Positions 62,396 to 64,000 of a stretch of DNA of 64,000 bases are shown in pieces. Where the stretch lies: NCBI GenBank assembly GCA_963726335.1, contig CAVSCD010000004.1:124001-188000 (forward strand), in the 5' to 3' direction. How positions within the stretch are numbered: position 1 is the first letter of the stretch; each line of letters begins with the position of its first letter. The DNA is from CAVSCD01 sp963726335 (GTDB lineage: Bacteria; Acidobacteriota; Aminicenantia; Aminicenantales; UBA8522). The position numbers and the translations under genes are program-made. The notes under the pieces were generated by a model. The model was given only the letters and a program-made list of their open reading frames with translations, did not search any database and was not told the origin of the DNA.

Positions 62396-62466
62396 AAGTC
62401 CTTGTTTTTCCCCGGCCGCCCCGTCTGGCCGGAGGTTCTACGTGCGCCAGCCGGGAGGAGGACATC

Positions 62467-64000
<1,534 letters not shown>

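Overview
This is a GC-rich bacterial chromosomal window with densely packed genes, short intergenic gaps, sigma70-like promoters and AGGAGG-type ribosome binding sites. I see no phage, plasmid, transposase or CRISPR locus. Gene content points to a free-living, probably anaerobic or facultative heterotroph. The evidence is a 2-hydroxyacyl-CoA dehydratase-activase-like protein, a PflX-type radical SAM enzyme, a ferredoxin-like DUF362 protein, secreted S46 and tricorn-like peptidases, GH172 and GH42-like glycosidases, and a zinc-ribbon Ser/Thr kinase. The mix resembles Acidobacteriota or candidate Aminicenantes-type genomes, but that placement is an inference from gene families and was not tested.

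Layout. 0-7.4 kb: a cut HAD phosphatase, an SDR oxidoreductase, a Ser/Thr kinase and two secreted proteins of unknown function. 7.5-12.6 kb: lexA-dinB-dnaE2, an SOS mutagenesis cassette with a catalytically intact DinB and no imuA or imuB. 12.6-21.9 kb: an orphan HicB-like protein, a tricorn-like protease, a secreted phosphatase/phosphodiesterase and two convergent glycosidase-type genes. 22-27.2 kb: a giant acyl-CoA dehydratase activase and a TIGR01777 epimerase. 27.2-35.3 kb: lysA, a DUF72 protein, a threonine dehydratase, a TrpX-like binding lipoprotein, thiD, acylphosphatase, acyl-CoA dehydrogenase and meaB. 35.5-45.6 kb: a large NtrY-like sensor kinase, a sugar-1-phosphate kinase/nucleotidyltransferase pair, a class V aminotransferase, a DUF362 ferredoxin, tRNA-Pro(CGG) and a nitroreductase. 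45.8-54.2 kb: an S46 dipeptidyl peptidase, an ABC-F ATPase and a pstSCAB1B2 phosphate operon. 54.3-64 kb: DUF3014, PflX, DedA, SurE, a cupin, tRNA-Pro(GGG), a MerR-like protein, RarA, a PQQ-propeller lipoprotein, an HD protein and a P5C dehydrogenase cut by the window end.

Points of greatest interest. (1) The two tandem PstB proteins carry complementary defects, as expected of a heterodimeric ATPase with one degenerate site. (2) A dispersed repeat family shares an ACGCGCCRTGACAGGACCC core and always lies 70-130 nt upstream of a start codon in gene orientation; two of its three copies are bounded by inverted arms. (3) The SOS cassette replaces ImuB with a canonical DinB, and its DnaE has a degenerate, insertion-bearing PHP domain. 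(4) The S46 peptidase has Met where known members have Gly or Arg as S1 selector. (5) Six otherwise well-conserved genes between 27 and 53 kb each need removal of exactly one base to read through, which looks like sequence error more than decay. (6) Several genes have a -10 box so close to the start codon that leaderless translation is likely.
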